The notes under the pieces were generated by a model, which did not search any database, was not told the DNA's origin, and was given only the letters and a program-made list of their open reading frames with translations. The position numbers and the translations under genes are program-made. 64,000 nt of DNA from Branchinecta lynchi (Eukaryota > Arthropoda > Branchiopoda > Anostraca > Branchinectidae): NCBI GenBank assembly GCA_023053575.1, contig JAKZAP010000016.1:22338030-22402029 (forward strand), in the 5' to 3' direction. Shown here one piece after another: positions 28,401 to 35,604 of this stretch (within the stretch, counting starts at the first letter, position 1; the number at the start of each line of letters is the position of its first letter).

Positions 28401-31400
28401 CGCTTTGGCATCATTTTAGTCCTATGGTACTGGACAGCCTATTCTTTATATGATACAGAGTTATATGTGGAGGTCTGAACACAAAAACTGGATCTTAATA
28501 CATTTTTGCATCAGTGATTCCGACCAAAATTGACCATTTCACTTTTTTTTCATGAAAATAAAATTTCACTCCCAATTCACTCTATTTTTCAGCCAAAAGT
28601 CACTCTATAAAATTTTCTGATGTGGCAACCCTGGCCATACAACTACAGAAAGAAAAAAGGCAAAAGTACGAACCTGGCTCATATGAAACGGCTGCAATTT
28701 TGTTTTGTGTGCCGTAGCGACATGTCGCCCGAACAAATCTGCCGTCGTAAACTTAGTGCCGCAGCAGCCACAGACATAAAATAGCTGCGGCATGAGACTG
28801 CTGCAGCGGTGAAGATCAAAACCCTGCTTCTGCAGAAAATTACTATGGCAAACTGCGCAGTAATACAATGGGGTGGCCAGGTGCTCGTGGCGGAAGTGCA
28901 GCTCCTTGTCAGAACGTCGGCTAAAGCACCCCTTGCAGACTTCACACGGATAGACGCCATAAGCAGAGGGGGTGGCCAGAACAGGGTGGTGAATTACCAT
29001 GTGTTCCTACAAAAAAAAAATCATTCTCTGAAGTCCCTTTTCTCTCAGAGATACCGTGCGATTTTTGTATCCAAATACGGACTTCTGTATTGACTAATAA
29101 CAAATTATCACCCGAGAGTTTTCCCAGCTCGATTAGTCTACCGACAATTCGGTCCTAGGCTTTTTACAATTTCGCTACTTCTATTTGCCCAGTCGTTAGC
29201 GACTGGAATTCGGGCTGAAAACAAAACGACGAGTATGACATCCAGTTCAAACCGCGACAGGTAAAAACCGCTACAACGCAAAACCAGGGACTGGTCAGAA
29301 CTCTCCCAAGTAAAAGGCATTTTTCGATTCATTGTTGGACTCGGCGGGATTATTTTATAAGGCTTAGTGAAGACATTCTGGAATTTCAGCCGCACCACCA
29401 CTTCCGTGCGACAAGTTTCAACTGTTCCGGATGAAAGTCCTGAAAACGAAAATCCACCCAGAAAAATTGACTGTCCCATACAGTCACAGGGAAAGAATTT
29501 TAAATTTCCGGAACGAAATTGAATTCAGAAGAAAGTCCTTCTTATTCTGCTCTTAGTGCGGAGAGATGATTCCCTCGCGGATTTTCTTATTTTCATCTTT
29601 TCTGGCCGACGAAGTTGAAAAAATCACTATTTCCCGGTAAAAACGTAATGACGATGCTGAACATGCAGAGAGATCAGCCAGGAAGCAGTAAAATTCTAAA
29701 ATCACTATTCTAAGTAGCCTATAAAATGTGCAGGAGACTTACTTGGTAATGCTTGGTCGAGATGTAATTTTTGCAAATGCTGCATTGACTGATGGGTTCA
29801 ATCTCTTTCTCTGGCATCATATCAACCAGACTTCCTTTTGCAACGATCCCATTTCGATTTCGCCTGTAAGTGAGAAAAGTCACTTAGGTCAGGGTTCTCC
29901 CACCAAACAGTCGGAAATCGACGATTTTTAGATTAGATTAGATTAAATTTTATTTTACCCATATATACAAAACATTTTACAGCACCTGCTAAGAAAGCCC
30001 CAGAGGGTTTGTTGGCCGCAGGTGGCAGTCTTCTCTATTCTACATCATGTGGTAACACTATTTTTACATTATTCTAAATGCCATTCATACACGGTTCACA
30101 CATATACAACAAACATTCTGCTTACAAAAAACACTCACGCATCAATTACTATTCTTTTGCAAGGAAAAATCTCTTCGAGGATGAATGGTTCTGTAGGTTA
30201 CCTACAAACATGTGAAATTTTCGAATCGTTTCGTTCCAGAAAATACAAGAATTAATATTCAATTTTGTCGCGTCTTCAATTCAATTCAATTCAATTATAT
30301 TTAAGAAAGCCATAACACGGACAAGCCGACTAGTAGGTTTCGTGTCACATCAACATAATACAATAAAATAGAAAAGATATAAAAATTCAGCCGACAACAG
30401 CTCGGTCAGTAAACATGTCCACTTGACAATAGTATAAAAATAGCATAAAAATACATAGTCGTGCAAAAAAACTTTATACAAATACTATAGAATTACGAAA
30501 GCTAACAAACAACAACACTAAAGTCATTTACAATTCGTTTTTGTTATTATACAGTTTTACGAAACTAGGCACAAAGCTATTCACGTAACGGGTGTGGGTG
30601 TGCGTGTGCGGCTGTAGTTTCGGCACTGGTAAAGCGACCGCTCTTGCCGGCCTGACTCTCTCAGCGCTGAAATCCAGAGGGAGGATGTCACGGAGGACGG
30701 GATTCTTAAGGATTTTAGTACCAAAAACTGTCGATAACTTGAGACGACGATTTGCAAATCTAAATTAAACTCCTTTAAAAGCTGAATGTACGGGACTTTT
30801 GGTGAATTCGAGCAAACAAGAAGAGCACGATATTGAATTCTTTCCAGCGCGTCCGACTGATCACCGGTGATCCCGAAATGCCAGACGGGACAAGAATATT
30901 CAAGGATAGGGCGGATGAAACAAATGAAGAAAAGTATTAGTTTATCTGTGGAGACCCCATACCGCGACAGAAGCTTAAGCGATCGAAGGCACATGTTACC
31001 TTTCTTAAGCATTACAGCAACGTGTTTATCCCATTTCATATCACTTGTAATGTAGATCCCTAGGAGCTTAATTTCAGTAACATGCTGAGCTTCTGAAACA
31101 TTCGGGGAAAACTCTGGAGTGCTTTTTAAAAAGTTAATATTCAGTACAACTGACTTGTCCATGTTAACCACCATTTCTTCAGCAGCAGCTTCATCACAAA
31201 TGTTGTCAATAAATACTTGAGCAGAACTTTTGATATTTTTCCGACAAACCTCCAACAGCGAGAGATCATCAACATACTTCCATCGGTCAGGGAATGAACT
31301 TGCTAGCTCATTAACCATGACGAGAAACAGCAAAGGACCTAAAATAGTACCTTGTGGTACACCGCAAAAAACTGGAAGACTCTCAGAATAAGTTGATTTA

Positions 31401-34400
31401 TATTTGGTACGTTGCGTCCTATCTGAGAGGAAGCTAGCAACGATTCTTACTAAAAATGGCTCCACATTAAATTTTGTCAAGAGCTTATCCAAAAGTTTGG
31501 CATGCCTGATTAAATCGAAAGCCTTTTTAAGATCAATAGCAATAAGATTTACCCAATGGCCAGGGACCTCTAAACCCCTTAGAATTTTATCAATTAAACT
31601 CACCAAATAATGCGAAGTCGAAGTTTTCGGTAAGTTTCCGAACTGTTTCGTATCTACTAATTTTAAAATCGTTTCTTTCAACCACGATGAAAGGAACTGC
31701 TCATATACTTTACTAAATACTGGTGTCATTGTTATTGGGCGGACACCGCTGAAGTCATTTGGGGAATCTTTTTTGGGAATTGGGGTAACATATCCATTCT
31801 TCCAAATGGACGGGAACTTCCTCGATTTTGTTATTTCGTTAAATACATGTGAAAGAGGGCCACTTATTTTATCGGGAAATGCTTTAATGAGTACAACGGG
31901 GATATCAATAGGTGTTATACTAGTTCTTTTAAGTTTACCCAGTTTTTTAGCAGCTTCCTTCTGGTTAATATAGGGGAAATCCTTAAACTCGGGCGGGACA
32001 TCTGGGATTTCTTCTTCGCTAAGAGGTGGGAGGGTTTGTACTATTTTAGCAAGGTGTGCGTTTAAATTATTTGCAATATTGAGCTCACTTTCATCGAGGT
32101 TGAAATCAACACCCTTCTTATTTTTTCCAACCATTTGCTTAATGTTAGTGTACCACTGGCTAGGCTTAGATTCAAACAGCTCGCTAACTTTATTCTTATA
32201 GTAGTCCTTCGCTGCTTCTCTGGTCATTTTTCGGACCCTGTTCTTTAGTTTGTTACCTTGTTCCAGCTTACCCTCACGAAACAAACGTCTTTTTTCGCGA
32301 ATCAGTTCCTTGACTCCTTTTGTGATGTACGGCCGGTCAGTTGAGTACCGTTTCGATGTCTTTTCTGGGAAACAATATCTGTAGTTTTTTAGGAGTTTTT
32401 CCTGCAAAATTTTCGCTTTGTCATCCGTGCTACCTGCTGCCAGTACGTCCTCCCACTTTTCTTCGCACAACCAGTCGCCAAATCTAAGAAGGCCTTCAAA
32501 AATCTAAGAAGGCCTTCGTCTTGATATCGTATGTGCATCGGAGTATTATTCTGAACGTTGCGCTTGGATTACAATCGATGAACACAATAAAAAGGAATGG
32601 CGTACACGTTACAACTGACGACGTTTCGACAAGGTGTCCCTTAAAGCATAACTCTTACTAGAAATTATCTTTTTTCGATGGAACGGCACAGAAATGTCGT
32701 TTTCGTAAATAACTTTACATTCCAAGTGAAGTAAACAATTTTCTTGTTAGCGCTTACCGACTCTACCCAGCCTTCCTGCTCTCCGAGGACGCGGCTAGAC
32801 GCAAAATATTTGAAAACTGAACCTGCCGTGGTTAAAAAGTGGGAGAATCCACCGAAAGAAAAAAGTCCACAAAAGAATGTATACCTGAAAATACCTGCTT
32901 TCAAAAAAGAACTACAATATTTGTAAGCTTCTCGTTCCTTATGTGTGAAAGAGCTTCGGCGGACCTTGAAACTTTCGGCAAAGTTTGCGTAGTGTGACTG
33001 ACCAAACTCGGCCAAGCAGGAAAAGCGCTAAAAGACGCAGGTACCAAACGAAACAGTGCCAAAAGGCGGGGATTTCAGAAGCTTATAACCCCTAAGGGAT
33101 AGGGTTAGGATAAAAGGTAGAATAAGCAAACGGGGGCCTTTAAAGGGAAGCGAACTTGGCAGTGAAACAGTCTCCTCGGGTAGACTGTTCAACAGCTGGC
33201 ACGCACGACAACAGAAAGAACACTCACCAATTTACATATTTATTTTTAGCAGGTGTAGCTTCATTTAACTTTTTTGTGTGAAAGAAAACTAATGTTCCAT
33301 ATCAGTATTTGTTTTCTAGCACTTTCGCGCTCTTGTCGGTGTTCTCACGTTCTACATCAACATGCTTCTTTCAGTCCCGATCGATGACTCAAAGGTCCTA
33401 ACATGTATAATAATTAATAATTTATTGGAAAAAGCCTAATACGGCCATACAACAGATTCCTGAAGCGCCAACAACAATTTATAACACTAATAATGAAACA
33501 CAAACTATTTTCTTCTTTTCATTGCATTCAAAACGAAAGAAACTACCTCACGGATTACACTTTTATTTGTCCACTTTAAGATACCAGGGAAGAGAACACC
33601 ACCAGCCATCCCAACTAAACCCAATGAAGGAAGCTCTTGGCACTGTCCTAGAAGGTGGTCAATGGTATCTTGCCCAGTGCAACAAAGTGGGCAATTGTAG
33701 TTCTCCTCACCGACCTGTTTTCGCCTATCAAAAACTTTCTTTCTGTACCGTAATGGAAGAGAGTTAGTCCGGAGTTGGAACCATACCCTAAGTGCCTGCG
33801 CCGACAATCCTAATTTAAAATAATATTCAAATCCAAAAGTATATTAGATTTGTTCTATTATTGTTCCGGGTTCTTGTCATTCAACTTAGTGTATCCGGCG
33901 ACCTCCATGTATATTCATTTTGTAACTGAACTTTGTATCTTAAACACTGCAATGGAGTCAGCATCGCTTTGTCGACGAGTGAGGTGTGCGTTTAGTTCTT
34001 GACAGGAGCATACCCCCCTGAACAGTTAATCTTGCATACATATCACACTTACTAACCGAATATCATACAAAGTAAACAGGGATGGAAGCGAACTGACTGA
34101 TTAAAGAACAAATATCCTTGTACCTTCTGATTTTTTTGGCTGGAGGTGGCTTTAACGTTTCCTCAGGTATGATGTTCACGTGAATCACTAGACGAGAGAA
34201 GCGGTTTTAAATAACGAAGAAGTGAGAGCGCGCTGGATACTGAGACATACGCGCATACCACCTGCGGTATACCAGGGCGATTCTGGTGATCTGTTGGATT
34301 CGCTTTCCGAAAAGCAAAGCGAGAATCCGCCGAACGCAAGAACATGCGGAAAGTAGCTTGCACCTTTACAAATTCTTGCTGACGAAATCACTTTCCACTC

Positions 34401-35404
34401 ACGAAGTGGATTCGCTTTCCAAGTGCAGGCGGAAACTAAAGGGGACGCAAGAACAGTTTTGGAAAGCGAAGCGAGCTTTAGCCGAAGTTCAAAAGAGAGC
34501 CGGCGCATAAGCTCGCGGAGCTTTCCAGACCACCAGAATCGCCCTATAGTCCTAATGAGGAACGTCTTCCAAAGCCAAGCTTTTACTGCAAGTCATCTTT
34601 GGGTCGGGCAACCCCCCCCCCCCCATACAGAAGAAACGTTTCTCCCTCAGCAGGGATCCTTTCCCGGCTGACAGCAAACAATGAATATGCCTTGTTGGGT
34701 ACAAGTCGACGTTGCTACTACAGTTTAGTGAAGTGCTACTACACTTCAGTTAAAATTATTAAGGAAGGTGGGCTATACGTTTGACAGGCTGCATTAAATA
34801 CCATACGTTTGCTGGATTGCCGGTAACAACGGCCTTCTTCACAAGGAACTATCTTATTAACCCTTTCACCATAGCTCCCAGCAAACATAATTAATCCTCA
34901 ACCAGGCTCAGTAGTATTAACCTACTGATTCTAAAAACCATGGCCGGATGCAGCCGATGATCAGATTTCAATCATTCGAAAAAATAATAAAATCTACATT
35001 TCAGTTTGTGGCCTATTAACGTCTTAAATCACGAAAAAAAAAATATAATCCTAAAAAAAATAAAAAATTATCGAAACATTCATAGTTATAGAACTGGTCT
35101 CCAGTAACAAATCAGAACTACCGGTGTAACGCCTTATGAAAGAGGGGATGACGTTTTTCTCCTCCCGTCAAGGATGACACTTTTGGTGGTTGGAGCTTAG
35201 GTGGTTTGTCAGCAGCCATTCTAACCAGTCTTACTTAATCGGGGCCATAAATAGGGGCAAAGGTTTCTTGATTTTTATGTCAATCAACTACGTTGTTTGA
35301 CAAATAAAAGCAGGCTAGGCATATTTCCTAATACCAGCAGAAAAAGTAATACAATAATGGATATATAACCACTAAAATTGCTTACCTTTCACAACTTGAT
35401 CCAT
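4285..35404 (-). CDS. C2H2 zinc-finger protein with acidic middle and glycine-turn C-terminus (12 coding exons, 748 aa)
   Basis: Gene-level entry. Joining 35404-35386, 34187-34124, 29863-29743, 29006-28674, 27714-27518, 23493-23277, 20417-20343, 18972-18775, 13231-12617, 7940-7839, 4857-4762 and 4494-4285 gives 2247 nt with every junction in phase and GT-AG borders. Residues 55-74, 89-110, 118-136 and 147-168 are C2H2-type fingers (the third looks like C2HC). A proline/lysine then acidic and basic stretch follows (180-245), an acidic exon (409-613), and a tail in which each segment carries an [AD]-[DN/T]-G turn followed by a hydrophobic strand. The fingers suggest nucleic-acid binding in the nucleus; the function is otherwise unknown and I recognise no named orthologue. 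The three small 0-0 exons (20343, 7839, 4762) rest on splice sites, open frame and protein-like content only. Missed exons or alternative isoforms are possible. Confidence 0.8.
4762..4857 (-). CDS. Zinc-finger gene, probable exon 11 (96 nt, phase 0-0)
   Basis: Acceptor ctatccgcccacag|ACAGCA and donor GATAAG|GTATAC. Encodes 32 residues (TASCIKTANGRKFSLVAATL at the start, residues 648-679). The other two frames hit stops inside the exon. Its TANGRKFSL turn-strand pattern matches exons 10 and 12. It lies 267 nt upstream of the terminal exon. Confidence 0.66.
5230..6115 (+). pseudogene. Non-LTR retrotransposon 3' end, reverse transcriptase C-terminus (5'-truncated)
   Basis: One frame (5248-6015) with a single internal stop (5608-5610) encodes the region after the RT domain. 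It has WFQLQSNSLPIL and a cysteine-histidine knuckle (CPLCKLQEEDLNHFLLEC) as at the C-terminus of many non-LTR polymerases. A related copy on the other strand at 33415-33810 has WFQLRTNSLPL and CPLCCTGQDTIDHLLGQC. The element ends with a 3' UTR and AATAAACAAGC near 6100. Confidence 0.78.
6590..6855. repeat. Diverged tandem duplication
   Basis: The block cctat..gagcgttaggaacaa..acgccacaaacttaatagc recurs about 170 bp later as gcgttaggagcaac..gccgccacgagtttaatagc. No coding content is recognised. Confidence 0.45.
6856..7838. other. Intron sequence, nothing recognised
   Basis: This part of the intron between zinc-finger exons 10 and 11 shows no convincing repeat, RNA or coding feature. Confidence 0.5.
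7839..7940 (-). CDS. Zinc-finger gene, probable exon 10 (102 nt, phase 0-0)
   Basis: Acceptor ttattccatttcag|AGCTGC and donor CGATTG|GTAAAC. Encodes 34 residues (SCHLQKLADGNYYLSYSH at the start, residues 614-647). LADGNYYL resembles TANGRKFSL of exon 11 and DTGEFIIL of exon 12, which supports it as a real exon of the same gene. The open frame and phase agree; there is no transcript evidence. Confidence 0.6.
8751..9977 (+). mobile_element. Helentron-like repeat, complete copy A
   Basis: Begins AACAAGAGCTGCAAGCTC then ATATGGCACTTG, a 5-bp-stem hairpin followed by the shared motif. Ends TATATGGCACTTGGCTGGA / AGGCAAGTGCCATAAAA, a 9-bp-stem hairpin. The core holds two diverged units with the CCAAGTTTCATC.. 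and GATTCCCC.. blocks. Flanks (aaaacagt and atgtgc) show no target duplication. Confidence 0.7.
9978..11300. other. Intron sequence, nothing recognised
   Basis: Intron of the zinc-finger gene (between exons 9 and 10). It is AT-rich near 11100-11280; no supported gene or repeat was recognised. Confidence 0.5.
11305..11573 (-). mobile_element. tRNA-derived SINE
   Basis: The minus strand starts GACATCGGCAGCTGAGTGG / TTAAGGCGTTGGGCTTC, a Leu/Ser-tRNA-like 5' half with an A box (CAGCTGAGTGG). About 45 nt later comes a B-box-like AGTTCGTTTCC. A non-tRNA body follows and it ends in an A/T-rich stretch. The acceptor stem does not close, so it is a SINE head and not a tRNA gene. Confidence 0.72.
12290..12440. 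repeat. Short tandem duplication (about 86 bp)
   Basis: tatttgcttttccaatctag followed by aaga..agcacttact recurs as tatttgcttttctaatctag / aagacgtagcacttag. It lies in the intron just downstream of zinc-finger exon 9. Confidence 0.5.
12617..13231 (-). CDS. Zinc-finger gene, exon 9 (large acidic exon)
   Basis: Acceptor tttcctgtag|CCCATC and strong donor GTCAG|GTAAGA. At 615 nt (residues 409-613) it is the largest exon. After a first 70 residues of mixed composition it is very rich in Asp, Glu, Ser and Asn (for example LDSEDEVCSDDQEVGS), as in many activation or protein-binding tails, probably disordered. Near the end, GRLIIVQANGVTSVAP is the first of the glycine-turn strands. A GTG near 13102 is not a start; the frame continues upstream to the acceptor. 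Confidence 0.87.
13955..14247. mobile_element. MITE, CCCGATGAAAAATTT family, copy 1
   Basis: Ends CCTGATGAAAAATTTATC and its inverted counterpart GATTTTTCATCGGG. The interior is rich in TACTACTA repeats (AGTACTATGAAGTAGTACG). It is flanked by TA on both sides. A second copy at 57218-57514 is about 80-90% alike. Confidence 0.78.
14974..15671. mobile_element. Nested PIF/Harbinger-like MITEs
   Basis: The ends AGCCGCTTTGACATTGACG (14977 on) and CGTCAATGTGAAAGCGGCT (to 15532) are inverted, with TAA on both sides, the 3-bp duplication typical of PIF/Harbinger. A second left end of the same type starts near 15246 and a second right end lies at 15652-15671, so at least one more copy is nested or joined. 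Confidence 0.68.
15935..16065. repeat. Direct repeat of about 70 bp
   Basis: ATCGGCTCACTGGCACTCCA and ATCGGCTCACTGGAATCCCA start two similar units, at the 3' side of the RT fragment 16055-16745. They may be part of its 3' UTR. Confidence 0.5.
16055..16745 (-). pseudogene. CR1/L2-like reverse transcriptase C-terminal fragment
   Basis: Two frames (16743-16477, then 16480-16055) split by a frameshift encode KCKVLHLGPKNPQHTY..DEEKDLGVIIDNQFKF and RPHLEYGMIVASPHHK..LEGVQRRATK..YRRKRGDFLMVKKLL, the conserved order of CR1/L2-type RT C-termini. 5'-truncated and not functional. Confidence 0.8.
16884..17107. mobile_element. Possible hAT-like MITE
   Basis: The left end CAGAGGCGTCACGAGCC and the right end (reverse complement AGTGGTGTTACGTATAGG) are similar but imperfect. 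Flanks tggcaggg and aggcaagg may be a degraded 8-bp duplication. Confidence 0.4.
17170..17400. repeat. Degenerate tandem repeat, period about 70-80 bp
   Basis: CTCGTACATTTGAA recurs three times (near 17192, 17272, 17336), each followed by an acgttttcgc-like block. Confidence 0.55.
17920..18184. mobile_element. MITE with long terminal inverted repeats and TA duplication
   Basis: TA|TTTGACGGTGC at the left and GCACCGTCAAA|TA at the right. Similarity between the arms continues for about 100 bp (gagctatat..tcttggcgag..ttcaggctc). A fragment of the same family lies at 56182-56262. Confidence 0.75.
18205..18625. repeat. Degenerate tandem repeat with cgcccttcgcc blocks
   Basis: Units of about 75-85 bp carry CTTCGCC..CACAGCGAAAA-like segments. 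The apparent 138-codon antisense ORF comes from the repeat and is not called. Confidence 0.5.
18775..18972 (-). CDS. Zinc-finger gene, exon 8 (acidic)
   Basis: Acceptor cttctttttcag|GATGTG and donor GCCTTG|GTGAGT. Encodes residues 343-408, exactly 66 codons. It is acidic (VEPLPEDDDFVLDEKTG, VDVEPDPADLEPFVDE) and ends in a probably helical ERLLEVLDHRNAL stretch. It contains two glycine turns (DEKTGIL, GVDGIIV) like those in the C-terminal tail. Confidence 0.84.
19556..19815. mobile_element. MITE fragment, GGGGACGTTTTCGCG family
   Basis: Starts TA|GGGGACCTTTTCGCGCGAAT. Its body (GGAAGATGGGTTCCGCCCA, GCCCATTCAGCTGAATGG) matches in reverse the complete copy at 58006-58360. The right end is lost. 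Confidence 0.65.
19940..20091. mobile_element. MITE, CACTGTAAAAA family, copy 1
   Basis: TA|CACTGTAAAAA and TTTTTACAGTG|TA. The whole 152-bp unit is nearly palindromic (GCAGTATTTGCTGCTGGGA against TCCCAGTAGCAAATACTGC). TA duplication and short TIRs suggest a Tc1/mariner-type source. A second, diverged copy is at 55970-56131. Confidence 0.82.
20343..20417 (-). CDS. Zinc-finger gene, probable exon 7 (75 nt, phase 0-0)
   Basis: Encodes 25 residues (IGYHLGHDYVISEMLAGTSI then GRQEM), residues 318-342. The acceptor is a pyrimidine-rich stretch ending in aag, a less favoured but used form. The donor is GAGATG|GTAGGT. It lies between two phase-0 junctions, so it can be included or skipped without changing frame. 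No homologue is recognised, so it may be alternative or wrong. Confidence 0.55.
21214..21519. mobile_element. MITE, GAGCGTGTTCCA family, copy 1
   Basis: Ends GAGCGTGTTCCATCC and GGGTGGAACACGCTC. The interior has several inverted gtagttac/gtaactac blocks. It faces a second copy at 21847-22132, separated by 330 bp of gtttccgcga / gtggctcg repeats. Confidence 0.72.
21847..22132. mobile_element. MITE, GAGCGTGTTCCA family, copy 2 (inverted)
   Basis: Reverse-complement relative of copy 1; the left end is diverged (ggcgtgtctcaccc) and the right end is GGATGGAACACGCTC. It holds an intact stretch GACCGTTCCAACCTTCTCG which is the empty site for the insertion at 57218-57514. Confidence 0.72.
22735..23210 (+). 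pseudogene. Non-LTR retrotransposon 3' end, RT C-terminal fragment
   Basis: Encodes LEYASPVWHSSLSAELSDRL and ENVQKRAMRIIL, a CR1/Jockey-type RT C-terminus, then a stop, a 3' UTR and a (TTGA)n tail near 23195-23205. Heavily 5'-truncated. Confidence 0.8.
23277..23493 (-). CDS. Zinc-finger gene, exon 6
   Basis: Acceptor ccttttcag|CATCAA and donor CTTCGC|GTAAGT, a strong site. One base completes Ser 245, then residues 246-317 follow (IKIKVVSTSDSLWYDP at the start, MYQPSGMLLR at the end). It contains a proline-rich run (PLPPPEPLPL) and no recognised domain. All later exons of this gene have symmetric phase 0. Confidence 0.85.
23600..24800. repeat. Inverted repeat pair (about 100-bp arms) around a retrotransposon fragment
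   Basis: GCGGTATGCCCGAAAGACAC near 23657 faces its reverse-complement relative (gtctttcggtcataccgc) near 24740; both continue into aatttttat..agagtaggtgt. This could be one old element with an insertion, or two opposed copies. Confidence 0.5.
24250..24690 (+). pseudogene. Non-LTR retrotransposon 3' end with (AATCA)n tail
   Basis: A short frame (DKLARSLLPPDFEVERP..NRERYCNSFIPKFVDFYNN) looks like the last residues of a CR1-type polymerase. The 3' UTR ends AATAAATCAAATCAATCAATC. Confidence 0.65.
24830..26450. other. Intron sequence, nothing recognised
   Basis: Part of the intron between zinc-finger exons 5 and 6. No family, RNA or strong repeat was seen, only AT-rich unique-looking sequence. 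Confidence 0.45.
26455..26845 (+). repeat. Dispersed repeat with TTAAAGG end, copy 1
   Basis: Starts CTTAAAGGACCCCTCTGGCT. Shares GGAGAGCAGGAAGGCTG, GACAAGCGCTAA and GTAATGGTA..ATCATTTCTAGTA with 32645-33150 (opposite strand) and 55225-55726. No clear ORF; class unknown. Confidence 0.6.
27518..27714 (-). CDS. Zinc-finger gene, exon 5 (linker with acidic and basic patches)
   Basis: Acceptor gcattttcag|GTGCCG and donor AAAAG|GTTAGT. Encodes residues 180-244 plus two bases of codon 245. The order is a Pro/Lys-rich start (VPSPKPVTCPKPVQKK), an acidic stretch (IIGDDDHEE) and a strongly basic end (REIERKRRKK), the last possibly a nuclear localisation signal. The open frame extends far beyond both splice sites, but only this part looks coding. 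Confidence 0.85.
28500..28633. mobile_element. hAT-like MITE fragment (same family as 2068-2358)
   Basis: Has the AGTCACTCT / TCACTCTATTTTT blocks and ends GATGTGGCAACCCTG exactly as the complete copy. The other end is not clear. Confidence 0.6.
28674..29006 (-). CDS. Zinc-finger gene, exon 4 (fingers 1-4)
   Basis: The acceptor has a long T run (tttttttttttgtag|GAACAC). The exon encodes residues 69-179. It completes finger 1 (H70, H74) and holds finger 2 (C89, C92, H105, H110), finger 3 (C118, C121, H134, C136; a C2HC variant) and finger 4 (C147, C150, H163, H168). The donor CAG|GTTCGT is weak at +3/+4 but keeps phase 0 into exon 5. A hAT-like MITE end lies only about 40 nt downstream in the intron (28620-28633). 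Confidence 0.9.
29743..29863 (-). CDS. Zinc-finger gene, exon 3 (start of finger 1)
   Basis: Acceptor ctcacttacag|G and a strong donor CAA|GTAAGT. It completes codon 28 and then encodes residues 29-68, ending QCSICKNYISTKHYQ. The two cysteines C55 and C58 pair with H70 and H74 in the next exon, giving C-X2-C-X11-H-X3-H only when the exons are joined. This is strong support for the junction. The tail of a non-LTR 3' end (29932 on) starts about 70 nt upstream of the acceptor. Confidence 0.88.
29932..30178 (-). mobile_element. Non-LTR retrotransposon 3' UTR fragment, copy 2
   Basis: About 85-90% like 259-505; the tail here reads GATTAGATTAGATTAAATTT on the plus strand, which is (TAATC)n on the element's own strand. 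Confidence 0.65.
30270..32515 (-). mobile_element. 5'-truncated non-LTR retrotransposon (CR1/L2/Jockey-like) with long open RT ORF
   Basis: The ORF 32470-30581 (about 629 codons, frame open further up to about 32500) has the linker after the endonuclease, then the RT domain: GVRPITMTPVFSKVYE, IDLKKAFDLI, GVPQGTILGPLLF, and a WKYVDDLSLLE active site. It then has RPILEYSCPVWHFG..LERIQYRALL at the C-terminus. The endonuclease is missing. The 3' end has a (TGAAT)n tail at about 30270-30297. CGTCTT occurs at both borders and may be a short target duplication. The long intact frame suggests a young insertion. Confidence 0.88.
32645..33150 (-). repeat. Dispersed repeat with TTAAAGG end, copy 2
   Basis: Reverse orientation to copies at 26455 and 55225. 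Shares TTAGCGCTT, CAGCCTTCCTGCTCTCCG, TCTAGTAAGAGTTATGC-like ends and GGCGGGGATTTCAG. The far end reads GGGGGCCTTTAAAGG. Confidence 0.6.
33415..33810 (-). pseudogene. Non-LTR retrotransposon 3' end, RT C-terminus
   Basis: The ORF 33807-33505 has VWFQLRTNSLPLRYRKK and the Cys/His knuckle CPLCCTGQDTIDHLLGQC, homologous to 5650-6015. It ends with a 3' UTR holding TATGGCCGTATTAGGC and AATAAATTATT. Confidence 0.8.
34124..34187 (-). CDS. Zinc-finger gene, exon 2
   Basis: The acceptor follows a pyrimidine-rich stretch (tctctcgtctag) and the donor is AGAAG|GTACAA. It supplies two bases to complete the split Val codon 7, then 20 codons (IHVNIIPEETLKPPPAKKIR) and two bases of Arg 28. The phase fits both neighbours exactly. 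The KKIRRRNRN region across the next junction is a possible nuclear localisation signal (inference). A MITE (34271-34547) ends about 85 nt upstream of the acceptor. Confidence 0.78.
34271..34547. mobile_element. MITE with GGGCGATTCTGGTG terminal inverted repeats
   Basis: Left AGGGCGATTCTGGTGATCTG, right CAGACCACCAGAATCGCCCT. The interior has GGATTCGCTTTCC / GGAAAGCGAAGCG inverted blocks. It ends just upstream of zinc-finger exon 2. Confidence 0.75.
34550..35385. other. First intron of the zinc-finger gene, nothing recognised
   Basis: Contains a C run at 34612-34624 and AT-rich sequence; no repeat family or RNA recognised. Confidence 0.45.
35386..35404 (-). CDS. Zinc-finger gene, first coding exon (start codon)
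   Basis: Encodes MDQVVK plus the first base of codon 7. The ATG sits in a strong Kozak context (CCAAGGATGG: A at -3, G at +4). An in-frame TAA lies 24 nt upstream, so translation should start here. The donor is GAAAG|GTAAGC. Only 19 coding nt lie in this exon, so it would be missed by length-based gene finding. The 5' border of the untranslated part and the promoter were not identified; a repeat end begins near 35605. Confidence 0.72.
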
Positions 35405-35604
35405 CCTTGGCTTTGCTCCTTGTTACCAACTACAAAATCGCCATCCGAGCAGGTAAGTTCATTATGTCTTTCAGGTCATTTCTAGAATCTGAAATTATGG
35501 AAGACTTAGTATATGCACAAATCCCCAATATTGGGGCACCATGGCCTGGAGCAAGGCCATACTATCAACTTAAACATCTGGTGAATTGGTAATCTGAAAT
35601 GAAA

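Noticed and set aside
30581..32470. Retrovirus or LTR element
   Set aside because: No LTR, integrase, protease or gag; motifs and tail are those of a non-LTR element.
34612..34624. Long C or G runs here and at 9713, 12241, 42021, 42180, 46206, 63751 as a signal
   Set aside because: Homopolymers inside repeat copies; lengths may be assembly-dependent and no structure is supported beyond the repeat families.
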